In this document: positions 11,343-23,573 of the stretch, one piece after another | How the letters are laid out: each line of letters opens with the position of its first letter | How positions within the stretch are numbered: the first letter of the stretch is position 1 | NCBI RefSeq assembly: GCF_000204055.1 | Contig: NW_006768807.1 | Location: 91,149 to 155,148, forward strand | From: Melampsora larici-populina 98AG31 | Taxonomy: Eukaryota; Basidiomycota; Pucciniomycetes; Pucciniales; Melampsoraceae | DNA: 64,000 nt | Direction: 5' to 3' | Notes under the pieces: model-generated | The model's database searches: none | Told to the model about the DNA's origin: nothing | The model's input: only the letters and a program-made list of their open reading frames with translations | Translations under genes and position numbers: made by a program

Positions 11343-11588
11343 TTAGAAAACACCCGACCGATCGATATTATACCCCGCGGGCCGCACTGCTGACGGAAGG
11401 ATAAACCGACGAACTTCACAAGATAAGAACTGGTGCTTATGATCATCTTCATCATCCTTAATCCGATTCCTAATGGCGATTATCCATCCACATTGAGTGG
11501 GTATTCTAAAATTCGAAGAAGATGAGTCTTTATGAACCGAAATCGAGTAAACCATCCAATCCGTTGTATTTTCTTCTTCGAACAGCAA
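11343..11588 (-). CDS. Possible exon of an unrecognised protein
   Basis: An 81-residue open frame with balanced, protein-like composition (FEEENTTDWMVYSISVHKD..., then DEDDHKHQFLSCEVRRF), open further upstream in the same frame to about 11640. The surrounding DNA (11280-11400) is much more GC-rich than its neighbours. No domain recognised and no clear start, so this could be an exon of a gene, a transposon remnant or chance. Confidence 0.25.
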   Translation of the reverse strand: MLFEEENTTDWMVYSISVHKDSSSSNFRIPTQCGWIIAIRNRIKDDEDDHKHQFLSCEVRRFILPSAVRPAGYNIDRSGVF

Positions 11589-11639
11589 GTTCAGCGGGTG
11601 GCACCGGAAGTCAGGACCCCAGCAAAGCCTAAGTGGGAG

Positions 11640-12264
11640 GTCTAAATTTGATTGATTTTTAGCCTTTTTCGTACCAGAACAAAAGACTGATCCCCTCTTT
11701 TTTTCACTACTTCAATTCCAGACGTATGTGTTTCACCTCCAGGGTTTAAGAATGATCATTTAAAAACTTGGTTTTCGCTTCCACACCCTCCACGTTTGAG
11801 AAAAATAATTTGGTCGACTTAAGCAAAAGGAAACTTATTTTTTTGAGCAAAATAAATATATGATCAAATCAGGCTTTTTGAGCAGAGCTACAATTGGACA
11901 TCGAACCTCCTGCAGTCTGGATGCTTTGATTTGTGTTGTGCAATCGACCCAGAAAATTTGACTTCAACTTTTCATAAAAGTGTAAATATGTACGAAAGCT
12001 TAAGCTTCTCTCAACAAACTCCAACAAAGTTCCATACACTCCTGAACTGACATCTACCTCAACTTTCAAGTATTCTGCACATTTTGAAATTCATATGCTC
12101 ATGAGGCAACCTTGTTTTAAGAAAATTGAATTCATACCTATCAAAACCCTACATACGTCTAAAATTACTTTTTCAAAAATTTATCCTTTCCAGCTCAATG
12201 AGCTTTGCCTTTGGTAAGGTTTGTCTGGGTCCTGTGGAAGACTGAAGTGCGTACCTAAAAACCA
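11640..12264. other. Noncoding interval, nothing recognised
   Basis: AT-rich sequence with only short shadow ORFs. No gene, RNA or terminal-repeat structure that I can support. Confidence 0.4.
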
Positions 12265-13005
12265 ATGACGCAACTCGCCAATCCTGATCTTAAAATCACC
12301 GTACTTGAACTTGTGCATTGGATCTGCAGTTGCTCAAATTGTCAAAAATACCAGTTGAACTTGAGATTAGATGACAACTTACAACACGAAGGATCTCATT
12401 ACAAGGCATTCAATCCCCTTCACAAGAATAAGAAACTGTTCAATAAAAGTGTAAGTACAACACAAAACAGTAGTATGTATAAATTACATTCCAAATGATC
12501 TTTTCAGAAACCATAAACTTGATGCTCAAGGACTTTAAAATGATTGTGCATTGGATCTGCAGTTGCTCAGATTCTCAAAAATACCAGTTGGAATTAGACT
12601 TAGATGACAACTTACACCACCAAGGGTCTCATTACAAGGCAGTCAATCCCCTTCACAAAGATAAGACAATGTTCAATAAAAGTGTAAGTACAAAACAAAA
12701 CAATAGTATGTACAAATTACATTCGAAATGATCTTTTCAGAAACCATAAACTTGAAGCTCAAAGACAAAATGATTTTGCATTGGATCTGCAGTTGCTCAA
12801 ATTGTCAAAAATATCAATCAAGATTAAATGACAACCTACAACACGAAGGATCTCATTTCTAGGGCAGTCAATCCGTTCTGGAAGAACAAAAAACCATTCA
12901 AAGTATAAGTAAAACCCAAAACCAATAGAAGTAAATAACTATATAAATCACATTCCAAAGGATCTTTTTTAGAAACCATAAACTTGAAGTTCAAAGTCAA
13001 AGAGA
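12265..13005 (+). repeat. Three-copy tandem of an exon/intron-like unit
   Basis: A unit of about 231 bp is repeated at 12313, 12545 and 12776 (positions of the HWICSCS codons), with the start of a fourth copy near 12951. Each unit encodes VHWICSCSxCQKYQ...DDNLxHxGSHYKAxNPLHK, ends in a consensus donor GTAAGTA and is followed by TGATCTTTTCAG, a good acceptor. The first copy has an ATG at 12265. Joining units through the apparent intron gives a stop (AAA CCA TAA), so it is not a working multi-exon gene. The paired Cys motif recalls the N-terminal regions of transposase-like proteins in rusts; that link is tentative. Confidence 0.65.
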
Positions 13006-13438
13006 AACTTGAAAAGATTCTCTTAAACAGATATACTACTCAACTAAATCTTACACCTAGTCTTAGTGTATGCAGAACCCAGTACATCACACACACACAC
13101 TTGAAAAAAACATTTTCATTGCTTACTATGTTGTATGTAATCCCACTAATCCCACTAATTCACTGCTCCCACTAATTCTGCAAAATTCTAATGAAAAGAA
13201 ATCCCAAAATCCCCCCAAAAAAAGAAACCCTTCTTACAAAAACATAACCAAACTCAATGTTATAAAGAAGAAAAAAACTACAAGAAAAAACTCATTCAAG
13301 AAACCAAAAGAAAAGCTCATCAAAGTTTTTATATCTATGTATATTTAATCATCTATGTATATGTAAAGTAAGTATTCAAGTAAGTTATTCAATTCATGAT
13401 CAAATCTTTCTATGTATTGGTTAAATAAAATTTGATGT

Positions 13439-13690
13439 ATGAAAAAGAAAAAAGAAAAAAAAAACTTTTGGGTTTTTTTCAAACACTTGCAAACAAAAAC
13501 ACAAAAAAAAGCAAAAAAACACACACACACACACACAAACACACAAACACCAAGAAAAAGAAGAAGAAAAAAAAAACAAAAAAAAAACAAACAGAAAAAA
13601 AAAAGTAACCAATTTCCTTCCAATTCCGATTTCCTTTTCATGCACAAATTGATTTTTTCAATACCATATATGTATATATATATAATGAAA
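13439..13690. repeat. Low-complexity poly-A, CA and TA tracts
   Basis: Long A-runs, a (CA)n stretch at about 13518-13536 and a (TA)n tract near 13667-13684 lie downstream of the coiled-coil gene. ORFs here translate to Lys- or Phe-rich nonsense and are not genes. Confidence 0.8.
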
Positions 13691-13709
13691 AAAGAAATCC
13701 ATTAACATT

Positions 13710-16416
13710 TCAATATATATCTATATATGCATATGTATGAGCAAAAAAAAAAATCCCAACAAACCCATCATCAAATCTTTTCATCAATTTTAGAACTACC
13801 AATCGCACCAAACTTTCCAATTCCAATTCCAATTCCAATTCCTGCTCCAGCTCCAATTCCAACCCCATCACCAACCGGATCAGCAGATTGCCTATTTCCC
13901 ACCGCAAGCTCAGTCCAATCCCCCCTTCCGACCTCACCCTCTTCCTCATCCCCACCCCTCCCAAACCCGTTCCTACCCACAACTTTTCTTCCTTCAACTT
14001 AAAACTTTTAGCAAACGGATTCAAACTCAAACCCGGGTTAGAAGACCTCGATCGAGTATGTTCAAATCCCTGGTTCCTATCTATCATCCTCTGATCACTT
14101 GTACTTGTGCTAGGAAGTAAAGATGATGGGATCGGTTCTGATCTTCTTGTTTTGTTTAGATGGCTTTGGTTGGGTTCATAAGTTTCGATTGAATTACTTC
14201 TAGATTTGTTTTTTTCTAATCAATTTTCCATCAAATCAGTTTCCCAATCTTTCTCATATTGAAAAAACTTGAATCAAAAACATCTTTTCACAAACAAAAC
14301 ACACACACTTACCAGTTGGAATTAAATTAGGTATTAAACTTTCAATCGATCCCATCAAATTCGAATCCCAAATCGATTCAACCCGATCCTGATCCCCATC
14401 TCGATCCAAATCTAAATCTACATCCCTAACTAAATCTTCCACAATCCGATCTTCTTCACTTTTCCTTTTCACTTTCTTTAATCTTTCTAACCTAGAAGCC
14501 GGTTTCCCTTCCGAAACTTCAGATTCCAATCCGATTCCCAATCCCTTCGAATGACAAGTCCCAAAATCCATCAAAGGTAACGAACAAGAAGAAGCAGAAG
14601 CTGCAGGGCTGGGGTACATAAGTAATTGGGTAGGTAATGGGTTTAATCCATGATGAATAATGGGAGAAGAAGCTGTTGAATTCGATTGAGAATGTGAATG
14701 AGAATGTGAATGAGAACCGATAGGACCGAATGGAGAAATACTAGAAGTAGTACAAGACATCAGATTCGAATGATAACCAAACTTGAAATCCATCGAGTTT
14801 TTCAAACAAGGTTTATTTAATGGCACCAATGAACTAGCTTTTTGACTCCTACTCGCACTCGTACTGGTCACCAAACTTCTTTCCAAATTAGGTAAATTAC
14901 TGAAATTGTCTTTGATGTGTTCTTGGATTTCTTCGGTCCATGGGTCTGCTGAATGGGTTATAGGTTTAGGTTCCCATGGATTTAAACTTGGGGTAGGGAT
15001 CGATTGAATGATAGGGATAAAGTCCATTGTAGGTCGATGGATTAAGTCTGGATAAGTGGATGGGTTCGAAAGCTTAGATGTTGTGTCTTGATTAGATCCT
15101 AAGAATGGTTTGAATTGATGAATCGATCGGTTCAAGTTAGGTATAAGATGAGTTTTGGTTTCTTCAATCGGATTTAATGTCGAATTGGTATTAGATCTTG
15201 GTCTGTTCGGATTGCTATAAATCTTCATGACTTTTGGTTTATGATCCAACAAATCTGATTCTGGTACTCCTCCTCCTGCCACTAATTCAAGTTTAGTTTG
15301 GTTTGTTTTGAATTTCATTTTAAGTTTTCTTTGATTCAAGCTTTCTTTTAGTTTTTTCAATTCGATTTGTTTTTCTTCAAACCTTGAATTCATCTCATCA
15401 ATCTCATCTTCAGTTCTTTCTAATTCTAATTTCATCTTGATTTCTTCTGTTTTGATCAGCTTGAAATCTTCTTGATACGAAAACTTTACACAATCTTCTT
15501 TAAACTTGATGGCTTTCAAATCGTTTTCAATACTCTTCGATTTGATCATTAAATTGTTTTGCATCAGTTTAAATTGATTTAGTTTTTCATTTAGGTTGGA
15601 ACGTTTGAATTCTTTTAAATCTTTGATCTCATTTAAATGTTTTAGTGACGATTTGAAATGAATCTTTTTTAAATCTTCTTCATTCTTTTTAAATTGAATC
15701 GATTTCAACTCTGAATTCAATTTGATTTCTTCTTCACTCTTCTTCATCACCATACTTGTACTAACTCTTTCTGTGGTAGTGGTGGTGGTAGTAGTAGTAG
15801 TGGTAGTAGTGCTGCTTAGATCTTTGGTTTCTTGATGTGGTGATTTCGATTTAGATTTCGATTTTTTGGGTTTCGGATTTCGATCGATGATCAATGGATT
15901 AGATTCGGTTAATCCATCTTCGATTCCGCCGATCGAAAGTTTTCCAAGTTCTTGATGATGATCTTCTATAACCAAATTCGTACTGATCGTCTCTATAATC
16001 TCAACCTCTTCTTTGGTTGTCCTAGATTCAGATGAAACTGGTAAGACTTTATGAAATCCTAATTCATCAACATCATCATCATGACGGATAGGTAAAGTTG
16101 GGAATGTAGTTTCATCCAATCTTATCCTTTGAGAATCATTTGGGCTCATCGGTTCACAATGCGATGGGTCCTGTTTTGATTCGGTATCTTCTTTCTGATC
16201 ATTATGGCAGTTTCGTAGTTTATAATCTTTGAATCGGATTTCATCATCTCCAGAGTCTAGTTCTTGTATCGAAGCTAAAGAAATCAAGAAAACCCAATCA
16301 GAATGTGTTGATCAAGAAGTAAGAAGTGGTGATCACTTACGATCACTGAACTTGACTTCTTGTGGCGAATCAGTAGAAACACCATGAGATTTGATCAACT
16401 TCCACTTCTTCTTCAT
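13710..16416 (-). CDS. Long coiled-coil, Ser/Thr-rich protein of unknown function
   Basis: Exon 16416-16341 (MKKKWKLIK...) joins through a 66-bp intron (GTAAGT...TTTAG) to 16274-14312. Another intron starts with GTAAGTGTGTG and ends with GATTAG before a last exon at about 14217. The protein has a Lys/Glu-rich coiled coil in the middle (repeated KSIQFKKNEEDLKK-like heptads, roughly residues 215-365), a poly-Thr run, and a Ser/Pro-rich C-terminal half. No catalytic domain recognised. The last exon is ambiguous: one frame ends at 13710 with an unlikely Leu/Glu tail, while a shifted frame ends at 13771 with a natural Gly/Ile-rich tail, so an unrecognised intron or an indel is likely there. It may be the 3' part of the same gene as the membrane-protein exons upstream. 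Confidence 0.6.
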
Positions 16417-16466
16417 CTAAAAAATTCATTCCAAAATTCCAAAATCAAAAAAAAAACAGTCAGCAT

Positions 16467-17115
16467 TCATTGCATTCCATTCAACTTTGGAAAATCTTTT
16501 GAAAACCACTTACTAATTTGATTCAAAGTGAACTTCCTATAAACCAACCCCACCAACCCCACCAGTAGATCCCTAAATGCACAAAACCCCAATTCCAAAG
16601 CTTTCCAGAATTCATTGATTTTAAAAAGATAATTAAGTTTGAATTGGATCAAGTTATGGATCAGATCTAGTGTGAACCAAGAGCCAAAACAGCCTAGGAA
16701 AGTTTTAAAATTCGAAGTACTTGATGTTGATTGAATGAAGATGAGTGTACCGAATAAGAAGTTGAATTTAAAGTAATTTGGAGTGGATAGTTTGAATGAA
16801 AGTTTTGATTTCGATTTGAATGATGGTTTTGATAGTGATGGGTTAGATTTTGATGATAAATTGTTTAATGAGATTTGATTAAGGTATTCATGAAATCTTT
16901 GATCGGTGGGATTGGTAAGATATCCTAATCAAAATCAAACCATTTAGTTAGTTGATATACTTTCAAGAGTACTGATTGGTTACTTTACCTAAACTGAAAA
17001 AGATTAAACCCAATGAAATCAAAATCGATACCATTAACCGATCTTGATCTTGATTCTGATTCTGATTATCAACTAAACTAAAAATACTTGAAATCATTTC
17101 ATCAATCTTCATCAT
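16467..17115 (-). CDS. Small multi-pass membrane protein (may join the coiled-coil gene)
   Basis: Exon 1, 17115-16989, encodes a hydrophobic segment ending FSLG. An intron 16988-16925 (donor GTAAAG, branch CTAAC, acceptor GATTAG) joins in frame to exon 2 from 16924, giving GYLTNPTDQRF followed by two or three predicted membrane helices (LFGTLIFIQS; TFLGCFGSWFTLDLI; FCAFRDLLVGLVGLVY). A strong donor GTAAGT follows at 16513, and an acceptor TTTTTTAG at 16417, but that join is out of frame with the downstream coiled-coil exons; reading through instead stops at 16467. Either these are two genes about 50 bp apart or one gene with a splice site I have misplaced. Function unknown. Confidence 0.55.
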
Positions 17116-17119
17116 CTAA

Positions 17120-18433
17120 ATCAAAAAACCAAAATCAAATCGAAAAAAATGGTATCCTATATATATACTTGAAAAACTTGTAAAAAATAACTATATAACC
17201 TATCAACTTTTTTTTTAGTTTTTGAAATTTTTTTGATTTTTTTTTTGACTTGGTTTACGAAAAAAAAATTGAAAAAAACAAAAACACAAAAATCTTTTCA
17301 CACAAACACACACACAGAGAGAAGATTTTTTTTTTCAGAATTCTTTAACACCTGGTCAAAGAGGAAGATGAAAAAAAAAATCAAATTCTGAAACGAGAGG
17401 CTTTCAAAAAAAAAAAAAAGTTGTGAGCTGGGAAAAAAAAGTGAGAGAGAGGTTTTTAAGAAGGTGTATGTAGTACAATTTGAAATGATTAAGAAGAAAA
17501 AAAACCAAAAGTAAACAAATCAAGAAGAAGGTTTAAGAAGACGATGAGTTTGTTTTAGTCAGTCAGTCGAAAGGATGAAGTAAACAACAAATTGAAAATT
17601 TGACTTTGACTTTTTTGGTTTTTGGGGTTTTGATCAGAAATAACGATCAAACTTGCTGATTACCAATATTTCCAATAGACACAGACACAGACACAGACAC
17701 AGACACAGAGACAAAAGGACAGAAGACAAAGAACCTCAAAGAGTTCAAATCAAAAATCAAAATCAAATGATATCTTCTCCGAGACTTTAATCCGATAAAT
17801 CGATTCAAGAAAATCAAAGAAGATCAAATGCTATGTATCTATAGAACTCAATTCAATTCAAATATCTTTCACTAGTCTTTCTTTCTTTCTTTAAAATCAG
17901 TACTAATTCTATCTCACAATAATCACCTTCAAATCAAATTCTTGTAATCTTGTACGTACAACAAAGAGAATGAGTGTGAAACTTACTGACAACGGGGTTG
18001 TGAAGAAATGAGCTGGTGATGAAAAAGTTACTTGAATCAAGTCATAGGTTTCAAGTTTCGATTCAAGTGGCAACCAGTTACCCAAAACTTAAAACTGATC
18101 TCCGGTCTAACTCTAAACAACCCCCCAACCATCTTGATTCATGATCCATGATTCATGATCCAGATTCAAAGCTGTGAGTGTGTGGAGACTATGAAGGTTC
18201 GTCCAATCAAAGCCAAGACTGATCAAGTGGCAAAGAAAAGAAGAAAAAAAGAAGGATTTTTCAGAGATTTCATGTACATTGTAATTCTTCTCACTCACAC
18301 ACACTCAGTGCTCACACTGGGCTGAGAAAAATGTACTTACACACTACAACTTCTAGATATCACATTCACACCTTTCTTCAAGACCTCCTCTGTCTATCTA
18401 AGAGCTATAAAGTCTCTCTCTCTCTCCGCTACA
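17120..18433. other. Noncoding upstream region with microsatellites
   Basis: Upstream of the membrane-protein gene. Contains poly-A/T runs, a (GACACA)n repeat at about 17679-17710 and CTTT repeats near 17875-17895. No gene recognised. Confidence 0.6.
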
Positions 18434-18435
18434 TA

Positions 18436-18620
18436 CAGTCAACTCTGATATAACCGATACACTGTCAAAACCGATAATCTCGGCAAAACCGATAATCTCG
18501 GCAAAACCGATAATTTTCGGCCATTTTTTTAAAAATTTCAGTGAAGTTGGCTCTGACAAAACCGATACTCCGTGAAAACTGATACAATTTTTTGGGTATC
18601 GGTTATATCAGAGTCGACTG
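18436..18620. mobile_element. 185-bp TA-flanked MITE with internal short repeats
   Basis: Terminal inverted repeats of 25 bp differ at one position (CAGTCAACTCTGATATAACC at the left; the right end is its complement with CGACTG). TA is duplicated at 18434-18435 and 18621-18622. Inside, CAAAACCGATAATCTCGG is repeated three times. Termini beginning CAGTC...ATAA and TA targets fit pogo/Fot1-like elements. Confidence 0.85.
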
Positions 18621-18622
18621 TA

Positions 18623-21465
18623 CTTCAACTTTTATCCCGAGTATATCACATGTGACAAATCAAGATTTTACATCATAATACTTTTATCAAATCACATCTT
18701 TTTACATACTCATTTCTTTCAAACTTATCAATCAAGCTTGGCAAAAAGATTGGATTTCATTTTTTTTTTGGATAGGATAGATCCGGGTGGAAATATGTAA
18801 GTGGAATCGATTGAAGCCTTTGAATGAGGAATGAAGTGGTTTGATCGGATCATGAGCAAGTGGCTCTGAAGTTTACCGAATTGATTATGAAGCATTATAT
18901 AAGTTCTTTTGTGTGTAACAAATTTCATGAAAAAAATAAAAATAGAAACAAAAATCGATAACTTATCTATTTATCTTGTATCTTATAAAACGTTATTTGA
19001 ATCATGTTAAAGATTGGTGGTGGAAATTAGAAAACGAAAAATAAGAGGCGTGGTGAACTTCAAGGATCCAATATCTATCACTTCTCGAGAGTAGTACTTG
19101 AGTTGGATAGAAATCTGATCTTAACAAGGTAAGCATGAATGAATTCCAATGAGTTGATCACTTTTATTTTAAGTCTTTGGTTCAACAGACTATCAATTTC
19201 ATACAAAATCCACTTCATGCTCACCATGAGCCTACATACACCAAATCTTTCAAAATATTTCAATGAATGTTTTCAATAAAGTTTTCTATATGTCCAATCC
19301 AATCTATGTAAATCAGAAGCATAATTCCATACGTGTACTAAAGCCCCTCAAAGCAGGCAACAAAAAAAATGCAAAAAGAAGACATTCATTAGGTGATCTT
19401 CAGATTCACTTGTCAAAAAGCATTATTTTGTCCATCATGAGTGCTTGAGGCTTTCAATTCATTTTGAAATCAAGAAGTTGAAATTTTGATGTCCAATGGT
19501 TCTTTTTAATCATCACAATCTGGTCTTCAGCTTCAAGTTCAACTTCAAAGTCTAATATAAGTTTCACCAATTCTCTAAATCATATTGATTTTAAGAACTA
19601 AGTCTAGGATGAGTATTTATCTGACTTACACATATATCAATCAAATCATACAAGCCTCAAGCTAATCAAAAAAAATCATCATAAGTTGACTCAGTATAAG
19701 TGTCAAGCTCATCAGATCCTTTTTTTAGTTTGCAAAAGCTTATGATATAGATACAACTTTCTATCATCTTCTGATGCTTTGGGTAGTTCTAGTTGATCAG
19801 ACTCAGTGTATATGCTCACTTTTCTAAATTTCTAATCAGAAGTTCATATTCTACAAAATTCAAACTCATCATTTACTGTAGTGATATGGTCCATTTTGAC
19901 ATTTTGAACTTTTCCAAAACTCGATTCCTGTGCAGAAATTGCTCAAGTGAACTCACCTTCAAAGTACATATCTTTTAACCAATTCTTCAAGCTTTTCAGA
20001 TATAATACTTACAGATCATTACTTTCTTTAGTCTATTTCCTCTTTATACCACAAAGTTTTAAAGAGTTTGAGAAATGATCCCAGAGCTCAGTCCTGTACA
20101 TTGTACCATAAATTCTATCAGAGCTTCAAAAGATCTTATAAAAATCTATCACACCACTCATGCGATCAGGATCAGGATCAAGCTCAGAACCCATCATCTG
20201 TCTGCCATGTTTATATTGTAGGATCAGGGTTCAGGTGGAGTCTAGCTATCAATGTGTCTGCATGGTAGTGATTAAATTGCAGGCTGAAGGACAGAAGTAC
20301 AAGTGCCTTGCAGCAGTATCCAGTAGTACTCCCTGAACTCCATGACATACATATGTATGAGTATCACCTGTTGGCGAGATATGGGTGCTGTGATATAGCT
20401 TATATCATTATCCCTGAACAAATGCCCAAGTTCCCTTTTCACAGCTCTGCATATCTTTACTGGGGAACATGGAAAAAATCCTATGGGAAAAAACACTCCC
20501 TCGCTTTCTCCATTTTTCTTCAGTTTTCTTTGGGTTTTTATGGTCAGGGAATCATGAATGAAAATCATCTACGAGTTCTTGGATGGTCACAAGATGAACT
20601 CTATAAGGTTCCCAAACCTTGTGATCATATTCAAATCCTTTTCAACTGATGAAGTATTTGATTTTGTTGTGTTTTCATCTTGCAGTCTAATACATCTTTG
20701 ACCTCTCATTAATGTTCTCCTTCAACCACAATTGGCTAGGGTGTGGTTTTCTGTTGTTTGAGGATTGTATCTGTTGTTTGTTTATGCGATCCAGATATGT
20801 GGAACACTGGATTAATACCCTTCATTGGAGGATGCAATACCAGTTTGTAATCCAACACCAATATCTGTATCATAACATTCAATATTAATGGAATCTCAAA
20901 GTACTTATCAATTCACACAACAGATATATCAGTCAATGTTTAGAGAGATGAGTTTGATATGGAGAATTATTGAGATTATAGATAGATGTGTAAATAGAGT
21001 GATTTCAATGAAGAATGAACAAGAAGAAAGTGTTCTGAAATTTGAAAAGTTGATAAACTTACAAGAAGCAAGATTGTTTAATTAGTGCTTAGGTTAAAGT
21101 TTTTAAAAAAAGGTGGTGAGTAAACTTGTACAAAATACTTTGTAGGTCTTAGTGCAACAGACACACAAAATAAAAACATAAATCAGTCTTTCCAAACACG
21201 ATTATGACATGATTTGGTTTCCAACAAAGGGCTCTATCTGGTGATGCTTAGGTCTTGTCTTGATGACACAAGGTTCTCAACGGCTTCTATGATCCCATAA
21301 AGTTGACAAAGTCCTTGGCCATTAGGATACCTCAAGCAAGGGGCTTACTCCAAACTTGCACAGAATGAATGCTCAGTGTCAGATCTTTTGCAGGCATGAT
21401 TTTTGCAATCTATCTAGAAGGATCCTAACCAATTATTCATTTTTGTAGTGTATCATCACAGTATT
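18623..21465. other. Noncoding interval, no supported gene
   Basis: AT-rich. A 113-residue open frame at 20308-20649 and a 65-residue ATG frame at 20888-21085 are present but have no recognisable domain, splice context or composition that would justify calling them genes. Confidence 0.4.
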
Positions 21466-22236
21466 TATGGTACTCAAAGCTGCCTAGTTACATGTATATA
21501 GTTTTTGTATATAGTTTTTTAAAAAAAAATTGGCGGGGAAAAAAAATTATATTTGGTTCCCAAAAGTATGTAGCTTCAAGTCCCTGTTACATACTCTTAT
21601 CTACTTCTGAGAAGTCACAAAGTTTGTTGGAAGGTCACTGGCGTTGCCTAATGAAATGAAATCAGACACCTGGGGTAACAGGTGCAGTGTAAGTAATAGG
21701 CAACAAGCCACAAGCTTCAACAAGCTACTGGAAAAATTTTTTTTCTGTGCACAGTGCAACAGGACAAAAATGTGGGGGTAAACGTCTGAAATGTGAGTAG
21801 GAGGTAAAAAGTCTAATAGTAGACATATAAGCGTATAAGAGTTAGGTAGTGATTCAATGAGTTGATGTAGTTAGTGAAACACTTACAATTTCTTTCCGAT
21901 GAGGAAAGAAATTGAGCGTAACAGAGAACATTAGTTAAATGAGAAATTTGAGAGCACACAGACAAAAATTAAACAGTAGAAAAATTGCAGGTCACAGGAG
22001 ACCTATTCCCAAACAAAACAAAAATGCCAGCTAACTCAAACCAAAGCAACTGAAAACAACCAATACATCCTAATTTGTTCCTCATTCGTACTCAAATTTC
22101 CACATGAGTCTTTTCTTGAAAAGAGCAAATGAGTTTGAGCTGAAATCCTTGACAGTTATAACTTGTCAAGAAAAAACTACACAAAAACGTAAAAGATGAG
22201 AACCCAAGGTATGACAGATATCATGACAAAGTCTTC

Positions 22237-22524
22237 ATGCCTTGTGTTAGCAAACGGCAGCAAATCTATCTCGAGCTCGCCCAAGCAAGTGCCTGTGTGT
22301 TGTCTGGGCTCTTATCTACCACAAATCCTCCCTCTTATCTTGGCTTATACGTCAGTCTACACATTGAATTGTTAAGCATTAATGCAACTCTGATGCTAAT
22401 GGATGACTCTGACGAAGCCTTCATCATTGCGGCGATCACGGTTGTTGGTGCTTTCGACAAGTTTGTCCAAACCGGTGTAGAACTTATAACTCAACAAGGG
22501 TTATACAGAGCTGGAAGAGGATAA
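22237..22524 (+). CDS. Possible N-terminal fragment of the Harbinger transposase
   Basis: A 95-residue frame beginning MPCVSKRQQIYLELAQ with a later acidic LMLMDDSDE stretch. Rust Harbinger transposases often start with a short SKRQ-type segment and an acidic helix, so this may be the detached first exon of the transposase 1.8 kb downstream. No splice path was found that connects them. Confidence 0.3.
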   Translation: MPCVSKRQQIYLELAQASACVLSGLLSTTNPPSYLGLYVSLHIELLSINATLMLMDDSDEAFIIAAITVVGAFDKFVQTGVELITQQGLYRAGRG

Positions 22525-23363
22525 TCTACTAATAAAATGACTAGTAGAAGTTGTCTGAGACTGCTCTTCTAAAACAACACAATCAGGAAAGGACACTGTT
22601 GTATTGAGTACTGATAAAGCACCAGAGAAATGTATCACACAAATTTTGTCTCAACAGCACAATTTTATTACTATCAACACCGCTATAGTGTTATTCCCAG
22701 ATGATAACCAAAGAAAATAAGCAATGTATTTGTGATATTATTACCAATAAGTCTTTTTGACTATAATACTGAAGTAAATTTCTCTTTATAGCTGTAATAA
22801 ATGGCATATTTAAGTGACCAGGTACTGCTAAAATAAGTTTATGATGATAAACAAAATGATAACTGAATAAATGATAAAGAAAAAAGGGGAAAAACAGTAC
22901 CAAAATCATCTCAAAGTATATATAACAATGTACTCCAACTTTTACAATGGTCAACAGCCTCAAAAACCAATCAAATCCACCCAAAAATCCTTAAAAACCC
23001 CATAATGATGTAATGTAATGATCTTGTTACCAATAAATGATGTAATTTTCACAGCCAAAAGTGATCAATGACACAGTAATATGATGTACAGCACTTCCTA
23101 TGATGAATACAGGTGATTTTTTCCTTGTAAACTAGCTGAAAACCAAATTTTGAGATTACAAATTTTTTCAGATGAGGTCCAATTTTGGATTACTAGAGTG
23201 CATCTTTTAGCCCTTGTGATACTGATCATGTATCACACCCATATGACCTCTTTCTGATGAGTGATGAGTAAGTTATTGAGTTGTGAAGTTAAGGTTTTTA
23301 GTGTTACATGTTGACTTGTGACTGTAAATTTGAGACTCACACCAATTTCTTATTTACCTTGTA

Positions 23364-23573
23364 CAGCCATTCCGATATTGCTTGTCGCTCCGTTTTGAAA
23401 AAGAAAAAGTGAACCTAAGTTTTTACCTGTTTTTACTCAATAAAACTTCAAACTTGGCTGTAATTCAAGGCAATACAGCCAAATTCCAGGTTTTAGCCGG
23501 TTAAAACTTAGGTTTCCAGCTCACAAACTTTTTCTTTTTCAAACAGGTGCGACAAGCAATATTGGAATGGCTG
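23364..23573. mobile_element. 210-bp TA-flanked MITE with about 48-bp inverted repeats
   Basis: Left end CAGCCATTCCGATATTGC and right end GCAATATTGGAATGGCTG are inverted. The arms extend about 48 bp to AAAAAGAAAAAGT, with few mismatches. TA flanks at 23362-23363 and 23574-23575. No coding sequence. Confidence 0.85.

Noticed and set aside
13345..13705. Long overlapping ORFs rich in Phe, Lys or Cys
   Set aside because: They come from A- and CA-repeat tracts on both strands and have no codon-like structure.
20308..20649. 113-residue ORF as a gene
   Set aside because: No domain, no supporting splice or regulatory context, and its composition is not convincing.
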